A stretch of 20,306 nt of DNA from JAAZNO01 sp012798275 (lineage in GTDB: Bacteria > Chloroflexota > Anaerolineae > B4-G1 > SLSP01), in assembly GCA_035347995.1 (NCBI GenBank), contig DAOPQD010000061.1, positions 1 through 20,306 of the forward strand, given 5' to 3'. Under the pieces are notes generated by a model, which saw only the letters and a program-made list of their open reading frames with translations, was not told the DNA's origin and searched no databases. Each line of letters opens with the position of its first letter. Position 1 is the stretch's first letter. The position numbers were made by a program, and so were the translations under genes. Shown here piece by piece: positions 1 to 6,948 of the stretch.

Positions 1-240
1 GCGGTAACTGTTCAGCCCGGCGCCAGGTAGCCAGACGGCGATGAATGAACCTTTGGGGCCTGTAGCTTTTGCCCCACCCCCTGTCCCCTCCCCAACGGCG
101 CATACGCCGTTGGGGAGGGGAGAAAAAATAAGGGGGCTTTGCAGGCGGGCTACGCCCGCCTGCAAAGCCCCACAAAAAAAGTTCCCCTTCCCCCGCGCAG
201 CGCGGGGGAAGGGGAAGGGGATAGGGGACAAGAATTGATT
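1..240. repeat. Triple-hairpin dispersed repeat, copy 1
   Basis: This non-coding element contains three consecutive perfect hairpins. H1 has 85-100 pairing with 105-120 (16 bp, loop CATA). H2 has 133-150 pairing with 154-171 (18 bp, loop TAC). H3 has 182-197 pairing with 201-216 (16 bp, loop CAG). It opens with GTAACTGTTCAGCC (4-17) and closes near AATTGATTCTC (233-243). Bases 1-102 align without gaps to 20144-20245 with 7 mismatches by hand count. A shortened relative lies at 15969-16071. No terminal inverted repeats or transposase are visible. The left edge may lie outside the window. Seen directly: the stems and the copies. Its function is unknown; a REP-like or non-autonomous mobile origin is inference. 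Confidence 0.85.
121..171 (-). terminator. Possible leftward intrinsic terminator inside repeat copy 1
   Basis: Read on the minus strand, the 18-bp H2 stem (171 to 133) is followed directly by CTTATTTTTT (complement of 123-132), the layout of a rho-independent terminator. On the plus strand the stem is followed by A residues instead, so it would not terminate rightward transcription. The gene it might serve lies outside the window, and the T tract could be a chance property of the repeat. Confidence 0.35.
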
Positions 241-446
241 CTCAATCTTCAAGGGTCACCAGGAAATCTTGCGTTTTTTAGACGGCTCACGGGTCGGCTG
301 GGGATGGAATCCCCAGCCTGACACGCGCCAAGCGCGCTGAAGCGCGCTGTTTGAGAACGTAGCAGCCCCGGGGGCCAGGAATTTCTAATCTTATTCATGA
401 AATTCGTGTTCATTCGGGGCCCATTTTCTGAGGAGTACTTGTCTCC
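241..446. other. Gene-free leader between repeat copy 1 and the sensor kinase
   Basis: No coding potential or clear sigma-70 promoter was found. It holds a perfect 9-bp hairpin (296-304 with 310-318, loop TGGAA) without a T tract, a tandem pair of AGCGCGCTG units (331-349), and an AT-rich stretch (379-415) carrying short ATTCRTG-type repeats. The last part is the ATTTTCTGAGGAG ribosome-binding module of the next gene (423-435). Confidence 0.5.
423..435 (+). promoter_or_regulatory. Extended Shine-Dalgarno module of the sensor kinase
   Basis: ATTTTCTGAGGAG sits 11 bases before ATG 447 and decides this start over the in-frame ATG at 459. The same 13-base pattern ATTTKCYGAGGAG occurs before dinG, before ligA, and twice near 20.05-20.1 kb. 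Confidence 0.75.
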
Positions 447-3400
447 ATGCCCACTGGTATGCAAACTTTATTCTATCCGTTGGCGCTCGGCGTCGCCACG
501 ACGGCTCTGATAGCGCTCAGCTGGCACTACTGGCGCGACGTGAAGCGACAAGGCGCGACCTGGCTCGTCACCTTGCTGGCATTTTGGGCCCTCTGCGAGG
601 TGCTCAGGCTCATAAGCGCCGATGTCACCCTCAACACCATCCTGCTACGCCTGAGTTTTGTCAGCCGCAGCCTGCTGCCGGCCGCCTGGGTGCTTACCAC
701 ACGAGAATTTGCGCACAAGCCTCCTCTGTCCCGCCGCCGGTGCTGGCTCCTCCTGCTCATCCCTTTCCTCACCCAGCTTGTGCTCTGGATTCCTCCCTTG
801 CGTCCCCTGTTCTGGCGCGACGAGATAGCAGCGGCGCAGACTCTCTGGTGGGCGACGCCAACAACACTTTACGGGCCCTGGTTCTGGATCCACACGGCCT
901 ACTCTTACGCAGTCGCCATCCCCGCCGCATTGCCCCTCCTCGAGATCGCACGACGCTCCACCCAGCGTTACCGTGAGCAGGCCAGGTTCGCCCTGCTCGG
1001 AGCCCTTATACTGGGATGCGCCAGCGCACTGGTAGTGTTCAAAGGACCTGAGCCGCGAAATGACCTCCCTGCCGAGGTGCTCACGGCTGGCATGGCTCTG
1101 TTGTGCGCGTGGGGGCTGTATCACTATCAATGGGTAGGCCGCAGCAGATCCTTCGACAAGATCTACGACAACATCCACGAAGCGACGGTGGTTCTGGACA
1201 CCTCCCAGCGAGTCGCCGATATGAATCAGATTGCATGTCGGCTGCTCAAAGCGCCCCTGGAGCGGACCATCGGCGAATCGGCGGAGCGGATCTTCCTCCC
1301 GTGGACTCTTTGGGCGCCGTATCTTGCCAGCGCCGAGGCCGTGCACGCCGAGCTGCTCATGGACCAGGAGTACGGCGCGCAATGGCTGGAGGTCCACACC
1401 CATCCCCTGCGGGACACCAACGGCAAATTGACGGCGACGGTGGTGACCCTTCAGGACATCAGCCAGCGAAAATGGATGGAACAGGCCCTGGAAGCGCGTC
1501 AGCGAGAATTGGCCGAGCTCAACGCCCTCAGCCGCGCCATCGCTTCCAGCCTCGCACTGGACGAAGTACTCGAGGGCATCGTCAACGCCGTGATGCGTTT
1601 GTTCCCCCAGGCTGCCGACGCCTCAGTTCAGTTGTTGGATTACGCCCAATCGCCGCCGATCCGTACCTGCAGCTACGCCACAGAACGGCGGGAAGATCAG
1701 CCAGTCCTGCACTTCGAGCTGGGGCAAGGCCTCGCCGGGGTAGCCGCAGCGGAAAAGATCACCCTGAACATCCCCGATGTGCTCGAAGATCCACGCTATC
1801 TCTGGCAAAAGGGATTTCCTGAATACCGCTCGATGCTGGTTACACCGCTGCTGTTTGGCGCGGAAGTATTGGGAACTCTCTCAGTTGCCGCGTCGTCACC
1901 CCACGCCTTTGGCCCCAACGACGCCAGGCTCCTGGAGGACCTGGCGCGTTTCGCCAGCATCGCCGTCCAGAACGCCAACCTCTACGAACAGGCCCAGGCG
2001 GAAATTGCCGAGCGTCAACGCGCCGTCGCCGAAATGCGCCAGAACGAGCTGCTCTATCGCGCCCTGTTCGAGCAGACCAACGACGCGATTTTCTTCATTA
2101 ACCTGAAGGGTGACAGGTACATCACCGCCAACCAACGCGCCACGACGATGCTAGGGTACACTCTCGAGGAACTGCTCACGCATCATCCGAACGACATCAT
2201 CCTGCCGGAAGAGCAAGACGACGCCCAGGCGCGGCTGCAACACCTGCTGGCAGGCGAACTGCTTCCCGTTTACGAACGGCGCTTTCGCCGTAAGGACGGG
2301 CGCATCCTGACGGCAGAAATCAGTATCGTCCTGATCCGCGACGCGGAGGGGGCCCCGTTGCACTTCCAGAGCGCGGTACGCGACGTCACCCAGCGCAAAG
2401 CCAATGAGGAAGCGCTGAAGCAGAGTGAGGAAAAACATCGCCTGTTGCTCGACAGCATCCAGTCACCGGTACTGGCGCTCGATCATGAGATGCACATTCT
2501 CTATTGCAACACCGCCTACGCCAGTTTCGTGGGAAAGCCAACAGAAACCCTGGTGGGGCGGACACTTTCAGAATTATTCCCGCGCTTCGCCCATTCACGC
2601 ACTTACAATGCCTATCAACGTTGTCTGGCGACGGGCAAACCGCAAACTATCGAGGGCTGGTCAGAGGAACAATACTTCAAAGCGCGCATCTACCCCACCC
2701 CCTGGGGCCTGTTAGCCATCGCCGACAACATCACCGAGCAAAAACGCACTCAGGACACCCTGCAAAAGTACGCCGAACGCCTGCAAATCCTCCATGAAAT
2801 TGACCGCGCCATCCTCGAAGCCCGCTCCCCCGAGGCGATTGCTCACAGCACCATTCAACAGATACGGAAACTCATTCCCTGTGAACGGAGCCTGATCATC
2901 GAATGCGACCCCGCGGGCCACAATACCCTGTTGGCGCTCGATGATGATGCAGGCCGCCTCGCCCCGGCAGAAGACGTCATCGCCATCGAGGAACGCAGTC
3001 AGTTCGCCCAAGGCCAGCCTCTGGCCATTGCGGACCTGGAAAGCGTCACCCCCCGTCTGCCTGTGCTCGAACGATTGTACGCCAATGGCGTCCGCACCTG
3101 CCTGTGGGAGCCGTTGCTCGCCTTGGAGCAGCCCATCGGACTTCTGTGCCTCGAGGCGACCCGCCCTCACGCTTTCCAGAACGAGGACGTGGAAATCGTC
3201 GGCGAAGTCGCGGCTTCGCTCGCTGTCGCCATCCGGCAAGCTCGCCTCAACGAACAGGCCCGCCAGGACGCCGCCATTAAAACCACCCTCATTGACAAAA
3301 TCAACCATCGGGTCAAGAACAACCTGGCATCCATCATCGGCCTGATCTTCATGGCGCAGCGCCACCTCAACCCGGCGACCCAGGAGCTGTGCGCCCCCCT

Positions 3401-3932
3401 CCTGGAACGGCTGGCAAATCAGATTCATGTCCTCTCGACGGTGCATCAAATGCTCTCCACCGCCGAATGGCAGATGTTGCCCCTGGCGGGATTGGCGGAG
3501 CAGGTCGTGCGCGCCTCGCTGCAGGTGGTTGGTCCCCAAGCGCGCATCGGCGTCACGGTCACGCCCTCACCCCTCAAAGCGGATTCCAAACAGGCCAACA
3601 GCCTGGCGCTGATCCTGCACGAGCTCACCACCAACACCGTCAAACATGGCGTCGGTGAGCGCGGCGTCGCCAGGATTACCATTCACATTGAGACTGAAAC
3701 GCCCGGCCCCTGGGGAACGGCGGAGGGAGTGCGCCTGGAATTCCGCGATGATGGCCCCGGCTATGCCGAAAGAGTCCTTGAATCAAACGATTGGCACATG
3801 GGACTCTACCTCGTGCAGCGCCTGGTCGCCATCAACTTGCGCGGTGTCGTCACCTTTCACAACGACCATGGCGCGGTCGCCTGCCTGCGTTTCCCGATTT
3901 CAGATCAAAATAGCCTCTTCATTCCGGAGTGA
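447..3932 (+). CDS. Membrane sensor histidine kinase, 7TM-PAS-GAF-PAS-PAS-GAF-HisKA_2-HATPase
   Basis: This 1161-residue kinase should sense signals at the membrane and by soluble sensor domains, then autophosphorylate for transfer to a receiver. Residues 1-228 hold about seven hydrophobic segments, resembling the 7TM N-terminal region of some histidine kinases. PAS domains lie near 236-345, 530-650 and 660-768, and GAF domains near 360-515 and 775-935. The catalytic core is of the HisKA_2 type: His954 in INHRVKNNLASI is the likely phosphate acceptor, Asn1063 lies in the N-box HELTTNTVKHG, and Asp1101 lies in the DDGPG ATP-binding motif. The start follows GAGGAG by 11 bases. The next gene begins 7 bases after the stop, so the two are almost surely cotranscribed. 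The ligand is not predictable from sequence. Confidence 0.93.
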   Translation: MPTGMQTLFYPLALGVATTALIALSWHYWRDVKRQGATWLVTLLAFWALCEVLRLISADVTLNTILLRLSFVSRSLLPAAWVLTTREFAHKPPLSRRRCWLLLLIPFLTQLVLWIPPLRPLFWRDEIAAAQTLWWATPTTLYGPWFWIHTAYSYAVAIPAALPLLEIARRSTQRYREQARFALLGALILGCASALVVFKGPEPRNDLPAEVLTAGMALLCAWGLYHYQWVGRSRSFDKIYDNIHEATVVLDTSQRVADMNQIACRLLKAPLERTIGESAERIFLPWTLWAPYLASAEAVHAELLMDQEYGAQWLEVHTHPLRDTNGKLTATVVTLQDISQRKWMEQALEARQRELAELNALSRAIASSLALDEVLEGIVNAVMRLFPQAADASVQLLDYAQSPPIRTCSYATERREDQPVLHFELGQGLAGVAAAEKITLNIPDVLEDPRYLWQKGFPEYRSMLVTPLLFGAEVLGTLSVAASSPHAFGPNDARLLEDLARFASIAVQNANLYEQAQAEIAERQRAVAEMRQNELLYRALFEQTNDAIFFINLKGDRYITANQRATTMLGYTLEELLTHHPNDIILPEEQDDAQARLQHLLAGELLPVYERRFRRKDGRILTAEISIVLIRDAEGAPLHFQSAVRDVTQRKANEEALKQSEEKHRLLLDSIQSPVLALDHEMHILYCNTAYASFVGKPTETLVGRTLSELFPRFAHSRTYNAYQRCLATGKPQTIEGWSEEQYFKARIYPTPWGLLAIADNITEQKRTQDTLQKYAERLQILHEIDRAILEARSPEAIAHSTIQQIRKLIPCERSLIIECDPAGHNTLLALDDDAGRLAPAEDVIAIEERSQFAQGQPLAIADLESVTPRLPVLERLYANGVRTCLWEPLLALEQPIGLLCLEATRPHAFQNEDVEIVGEVAASLAVAIRQARLNEQARQDAAIKTTLIDKINHRVKNNLASIIGLIFMAQRHLNPATQELCAPLLERLANQIHVLSTVHQMLSTAEWQMLPLAGLAEQVVRASLQVVGPQARIGVTVTPSPLKADSKQANSLALILHELTTNTVKHGVGERGVARITIHIETETPGPWGTAEGVRLEFRDDGPGYAERVLESNDWHMGLYLVQRLVAINLRGVVTFHNDHGAVACLRFPISDQNSLFIPE

Positions 3933-3939
3933 CCCAAGC

Positions 3940-5079
3940 ATGATCCCTTCCCCCATCCGCGTAGTCATCGCTGAAGACGACGCCCTCGTGAGCGAAATGG
4001 TGCAGCGCCAGCTGGAACGTCTCGGATACGCCATCGTTGGGGAGGCCTACGATGGGTATACCGCCATCGCCGTCGTCACCAAAACGCGCCCGGATGTCGT
4101 TATCCTGGACATTGAGATGCCCGGCCTCAACGGCCTGGAGGTGGCCGAAGAACTCCATGTCAGCTGCCCGACGCCCGTTGTCATCCTCACCGCGTATGAG
4201 ACCCAGGAGCTGGTCAATCAGGCCACTGCCGCCGGCGTAGGCGCCTATCTGCTCAAACCACCTCAGCCGCGAGACCTTGACCGCGCGATCACCATCGCCA
4301 TGGCGCGTTTTGCCGATATTATGCAATTGCGCGCGATGAATGCGGAACTGCAGCGGCTCAACGCCGACCTGGAATCCAGCAACGCCGATCTTGAGGCTTA
4401 CGCGCACGTCGTGGCGCACGATCTCAAAGATCCCTTGAGCGCCATCCTGGGATTCGCCGAGGTGGTCCAAGAGGAACACACGCAGCTGCCCGCGGAAAAA
4501 CTCACAGAGTATCTCGGCATCATCGTCACCAAAAGCCGCAAGGCCGTGAGTATCATCAACGGGCTGCTCCTGCTGGCCGAGGTGCAACATCTGCAACACA
4601 ACGTCAAGCCCTTGCAGATGCAGCAAATTGTGAAAGAGGCCCTGGAGCGGCTGGCATGGCAAATCGCAGAGCGTGAAGCGGAGATCACCTATCCGGCGGA
4701 ATGGCCCGAGGTACGCGGACATCCCCAGCTCGTCGAAGAAGTGTGGGCAAATTACATCAGCAACGCCCTCAAATACGGCGGGACGCGACCGCGAATTGCG
4801 TTAGGGTACGACGCAGACGTCATCACCCGTGAGGGAAACCGCTATTACCGCTTTTGGGTGCAGGATTCTGGCCCCGGCGTTCCAACACAGCTGCATGAGA
4901 TCCTCTTCAAGCCCTTTGTGCGGGGGGCAGATAGCGGACACATGCGCAGCAACGGCCACGGACTCGGCTTGAACATCGTCCGCCGCATCGTAGAGAAACT
5001 CGGCGGCGCCGTCGGCGTCGAAAGCCAGCCAGGGAGCGGCAGTCGCTTCTGGTTTACGCTGCCCACAACGGAGACGTGA
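3940..5079 (+). CDS. Response-regulator histidine kinase (REC-HisKA-HATPase)
   Basis: This 379-residue soluble protein joins an N-terminal receiver to a complete kinase core. The receiver has the acidic pair Asp13/Asp14, acceptor Asp57 (VVILDIEMP), Thr84 and Lys106 (LLKPP). A short coiled linker (about 128-152) leads to a HisKA domain with His160 in VVAHDLKDPL. The ATPase domain shows Asn275 (YISNALKYG), DSGPG at 309-313 and the G2 box GHGLGLNIV (339-347). The open frame extends upstream into the preceding gene, but ATG 3940 is preferred: GGAG lies about 10 bases before it and the receiver begins immediately. Its position 7 bases after the sensor kinase suggests its Asp57 is that kinase's partner, with His160 passing the signal on. 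The final target is unknown. Confidence 0.92.
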   Translation: MIPSPIRVVIAEDDALVSEMVQRQLERLGYAIVGEAYDGYTAIAVVTKTRPDVVILDIEMPGLNGLEVAEELHVSCPTPVVILTAYETQELVNQATAAGVGAYLLKPPQPRDLDRAITIAMARFADIMQLRAMNAELQRLNADLESSNADLEAYAHVVAHDLKDPLSAILGFAEVVQEEHTQLPAEKLTEYLGIIVTKSRKAVSIINGLLLLAEVQHLQHNVKPLQMQQIVKEALERLAWQIAEREAEITYPAEWPEVRGHPQLVEEVWANYISNALKYGGTRPRIALGYDADVITREGNRYYRFWVQDSGPGVPTQLHEILFKPFVRGADSGHMRSNGHGLGLNIVRRIVEKLGGAVGVESQPGSGSRFWFTLPTTET

Positions 5080-5080
5080 C

Positions 5081-5776
5081 TCAGGCGGCGGACAGGCCCA
5101 GCGCTTCCGCCAACGCCCGGCGCGTCTCCGCCGGCAACGCCGGGCGACGTCCTGGACCGCGCAGCCACCCCTTCAACTTTTCGGCACGGAGTGCCGGCAC
5201 GGGCGAATCCTCCGCGTCCAGCTGCACTTTAGGCGCGATGAAGACGATGACAGAACGCACGGGGACGTCCATCCCTTCTGGCAATCGCTTGCGCAGATAA
5301 CGCTGAAGATCCGCCGCCAACAACCGCGCGTATTCGTCAGGACGCCCCAACGCTTCCTGGCCCCCCATCTGGCGGAAGAACTTCCCACCCTGCTTATGGC
5401 GCCATTTGCCATTGGCGTACGTCACCACGCCCCCCTGATTCTTCACCAGCAGGACCGTCAGCCCGCCCGGCTCGACCAGCAAAAACGGCACCGGTTTCTG
5501 ATAAATCAACAGGGTATACTCATCGTCAAAGCCCTTGAGCGCATCAGGCACGCTCACATGATACGCTGACGGCCCCGCAAAGCGGTCCCCGTAATAACTG
5601 CCGGCGACAGAACAGACGAAACCCAGGCTCCCCAGGATGAGCGTGATGAACCACCACTCCATCCGCACCATGTAGATGAGGAGCGAACCTCCTAACAACC
5701 CTAATGCTACCAGCGTCAGCCATTTACCGGCTTTCGTGGCACGCTGAATGTACGCCTCTTTGGCAACGACACGCAT
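5081..5776 (-). CDS. Small two-TM membrane protein with NERD-like domain
   Basis: The protein has 231 residues. Two hydrophobic helices lie at about 19-37 and 41-63. The cytoplasmic part contains GGLTVLLVKNQGGVVTYANG (104-123) followed by KWRHK, and later VRSVIVFIAPKVQL, which resembles the nuclease-related NERD fold. That fold is associated with DNA-processing or membrane-bound hypothetical proteins. I do not see a firm catalytic set, so nuclease activity is not claimed. ATG 5776 is chosen over the upstream in-frame start because GGGGAGG lies 4 bases upstream. The gene is the last of a leftward group, 67 bases after plsX. Its stop is 1 base from the stop of the convergent receiver-kinase gene. 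The function remains unknown. Confidence 0.75.
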   Translation of the reverse strand: MRVVAKEAYIQRATKAGKWLTLVALGLLGGSLLIYMVRMEWWFITLILGSLGFVCSVAGSYYGDRFAGPSAYHVSVPDALKGFDDEYTLLIYQKPVPFLLVEPGGLTVLLVKNQGGVVTYANGKWRHKQGGKFFRQMGGQEALGRPDEYARLLAADLQRYLRKRLPEGMDVPVRSVIVFIAPKVQLDAEDSPVPALRAEKLKGWLRGPGRRPALPAETRRALAEALGLSAA

Positions 5777-5843
5777 GACGCCTCCCCAAGAATACCGAAT
5801 GGCCCATCCTGCAACCCTACACCGCTCCCCGCTGCACAACGCG

Positions 5844-6869
5844 CTACACGCCCAACCCCGCTTTGATGGTGGGAAGCACCTGCGCGGCGACCGCCTCCCG
5901 TCCCTGACGGATCGCGTTCATGATGGCCTTGGCGTTGGAACGCCCGTGCCCCACAATCACCACGCCCTCCACGCCCAGCAACAGCGCGCCGCCATACTCC
6001 GCGTAATCCATCCGCCGGACCAGGCGCTGGAAAGCCGGCGTCAGCAACGCCAGGCCCGGCAAGGCCAGCACCAGACCCGGAATCATCAACACCAGGCCGA
6101 CTTTTGAAAGCGGCTTCTGCCAGAACTCGCTCTTGAGCAAATGCGCGGCAAAGGATGCCGCCGCCTCGGTAGTTTTGAGCATGATATTGCCCGTGAAGCC
6201 ATCGGTCACCACCACATCCGCGTGGCCATGGACGACTTCCTTGGGCTCGACATTGCCCACAAAGTTCAGGCCGCTCGCCGCAAGCAGGTGATGGGTCTCC
6301 CGCAACGTGAGGGTGCCCTTTTCCTCCTCCTCGCCGTTGGCGAGCAAGCCCACGCGCGGGTTGGCGATCCCCCACACCCGCTCAACATAGATGGCGCCCA
6401 TCTGCGCGAATTGCACCAGGTACTCAGGCCTGGGGTCGGCGGTCGCGCCGATGTCCAACAACAGCACCCGCCGGTTTGAAAGGGGATAGAGCGTCCCCAA
6501 CGCCGGGCGATGGATGCCGGGAATGCGGCGCAGGTCGAAGATGGCGCCGGAGAGCACCGCAATCGTGTTGCCCGCCGAGACAAAGGCATCCGCTTCCCCC
6601 TTCTGCACCAGCTGCAACCCCACGCGGATGGAAGACTGCGTCTTGCGACGCACGTCTTCGGCGTGATCCTCCATGGTCAACACCTCAGGCGCGTGCACTA
6701 CCCGCAGCGACAGCCCTTCCGTGCGATATTTGGCCAACTCCGCGCGGATGCGCTCCTCCGGGCCAACGAGGAGAATCTCATCGCCCCACTTTCGCGCCGC
6801 CAGCACGGCCCCTTCCACATCGGGGACGGGACAGGCATCCGACCCAAAGGCATCTACGACAATGCGCAT
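5844..6869 (-). CDS. plsX: Phosphate acyltransferase PlsX
   Basis: PlsX converts acyl-ACP and phosphate to acyl-phosphate, the acyl donor for PlsY in the first step of bacterial phospholipid synthesis, at the cytoplasmic membrane face. The 341 residues match the family length. Recognisable motifs are VSAGNT (97-102), GLLANGEEEEKG (174-185), NFVGNVEPK (202-210), VVTDGFTGNIMLKTTE (220-235) and EYGGALLLGVEGVVIVGHG (291-309). Two features are unusual. The N-terminal motif is DAFGSD where most relatives have DAMGGD. A strongly hydrophobic stretch (258-276, LVLMIPGLVLALPGLALL) precedes the DYAEYGG block. ATG 6869 is chosen because GGAGG lies 5 bases upstream; the in-frame TTG at 6881 has none. It follows dinG by 79 bases. 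Confidence 0.95.
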   Translation of the reverse strand: MRIVVDAFGSDACPVPDVEGAVLAARKWGDEILLVGPEERIRAELAKYRTEGLSLRVVHAPEVLTMEDHAEDVRRKTQSSIRVGLQLVQKGEADAFVSAGNTIAVLSGAIFDLRRIPGIHRPALGTLYPLSNRRVLLLDIGATADPRPEYLVQFAQMGAIYVERVWGIANPRVGLLANGEEEEKGTLTLRETHHLLAASGLNFVGNVEPKEVVHGHADVVVTDGFTGNIMLKTTEAAASFAAHLLKSEFWQKPLSKVGLVLMIPGLVLALPGLALLTPAFQRLVRRMDYAEYGGALLLGVEGVVIVGHGRSNAKAIMNAIRQGREAVAAQVLPTIKAGLGV

Positions 6870-6948
6870 GGCAACCTCCAAGAGAGTTTAACGGACAGAG
6901 GGCCGCGCCCAACGGCGCAAATCATTTTCACCTTCCTCTGCTTTTACT

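Noticed and set aside
41..238. Open frame across repeat copy 1 (MNEPLGPVAF start)
   Set aside because: It is made wholly of the hairpin repeat. The related frame in copy 3 shifts after the first hairpin, so the reading frame is not conserved, and no ribosome-binding site precedes it.
296..318. Perfect 9-bp hairpin as a terminator
   Set aside because: No T tract follows on either strand, and the next gene lies downstream on the same strand.
2712..3539. Long minus-strand frames inside the sensor kinase, nadCA and ligA (for example 11291-12982, 13952-15217 and 16071-17723)
   Set aside because: They are antisense shadows of well-supported genes in high-GC DNA and show no recognisable protein motifs.
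3646..3939. Earlier start of the receiver-kinase inside the sensor kinase gene
   Set aside because: The extra residues are an out-of-frame reading of the kinase ATPase domain; a ribosome-binding site and the receiver domain support ATG 3940.
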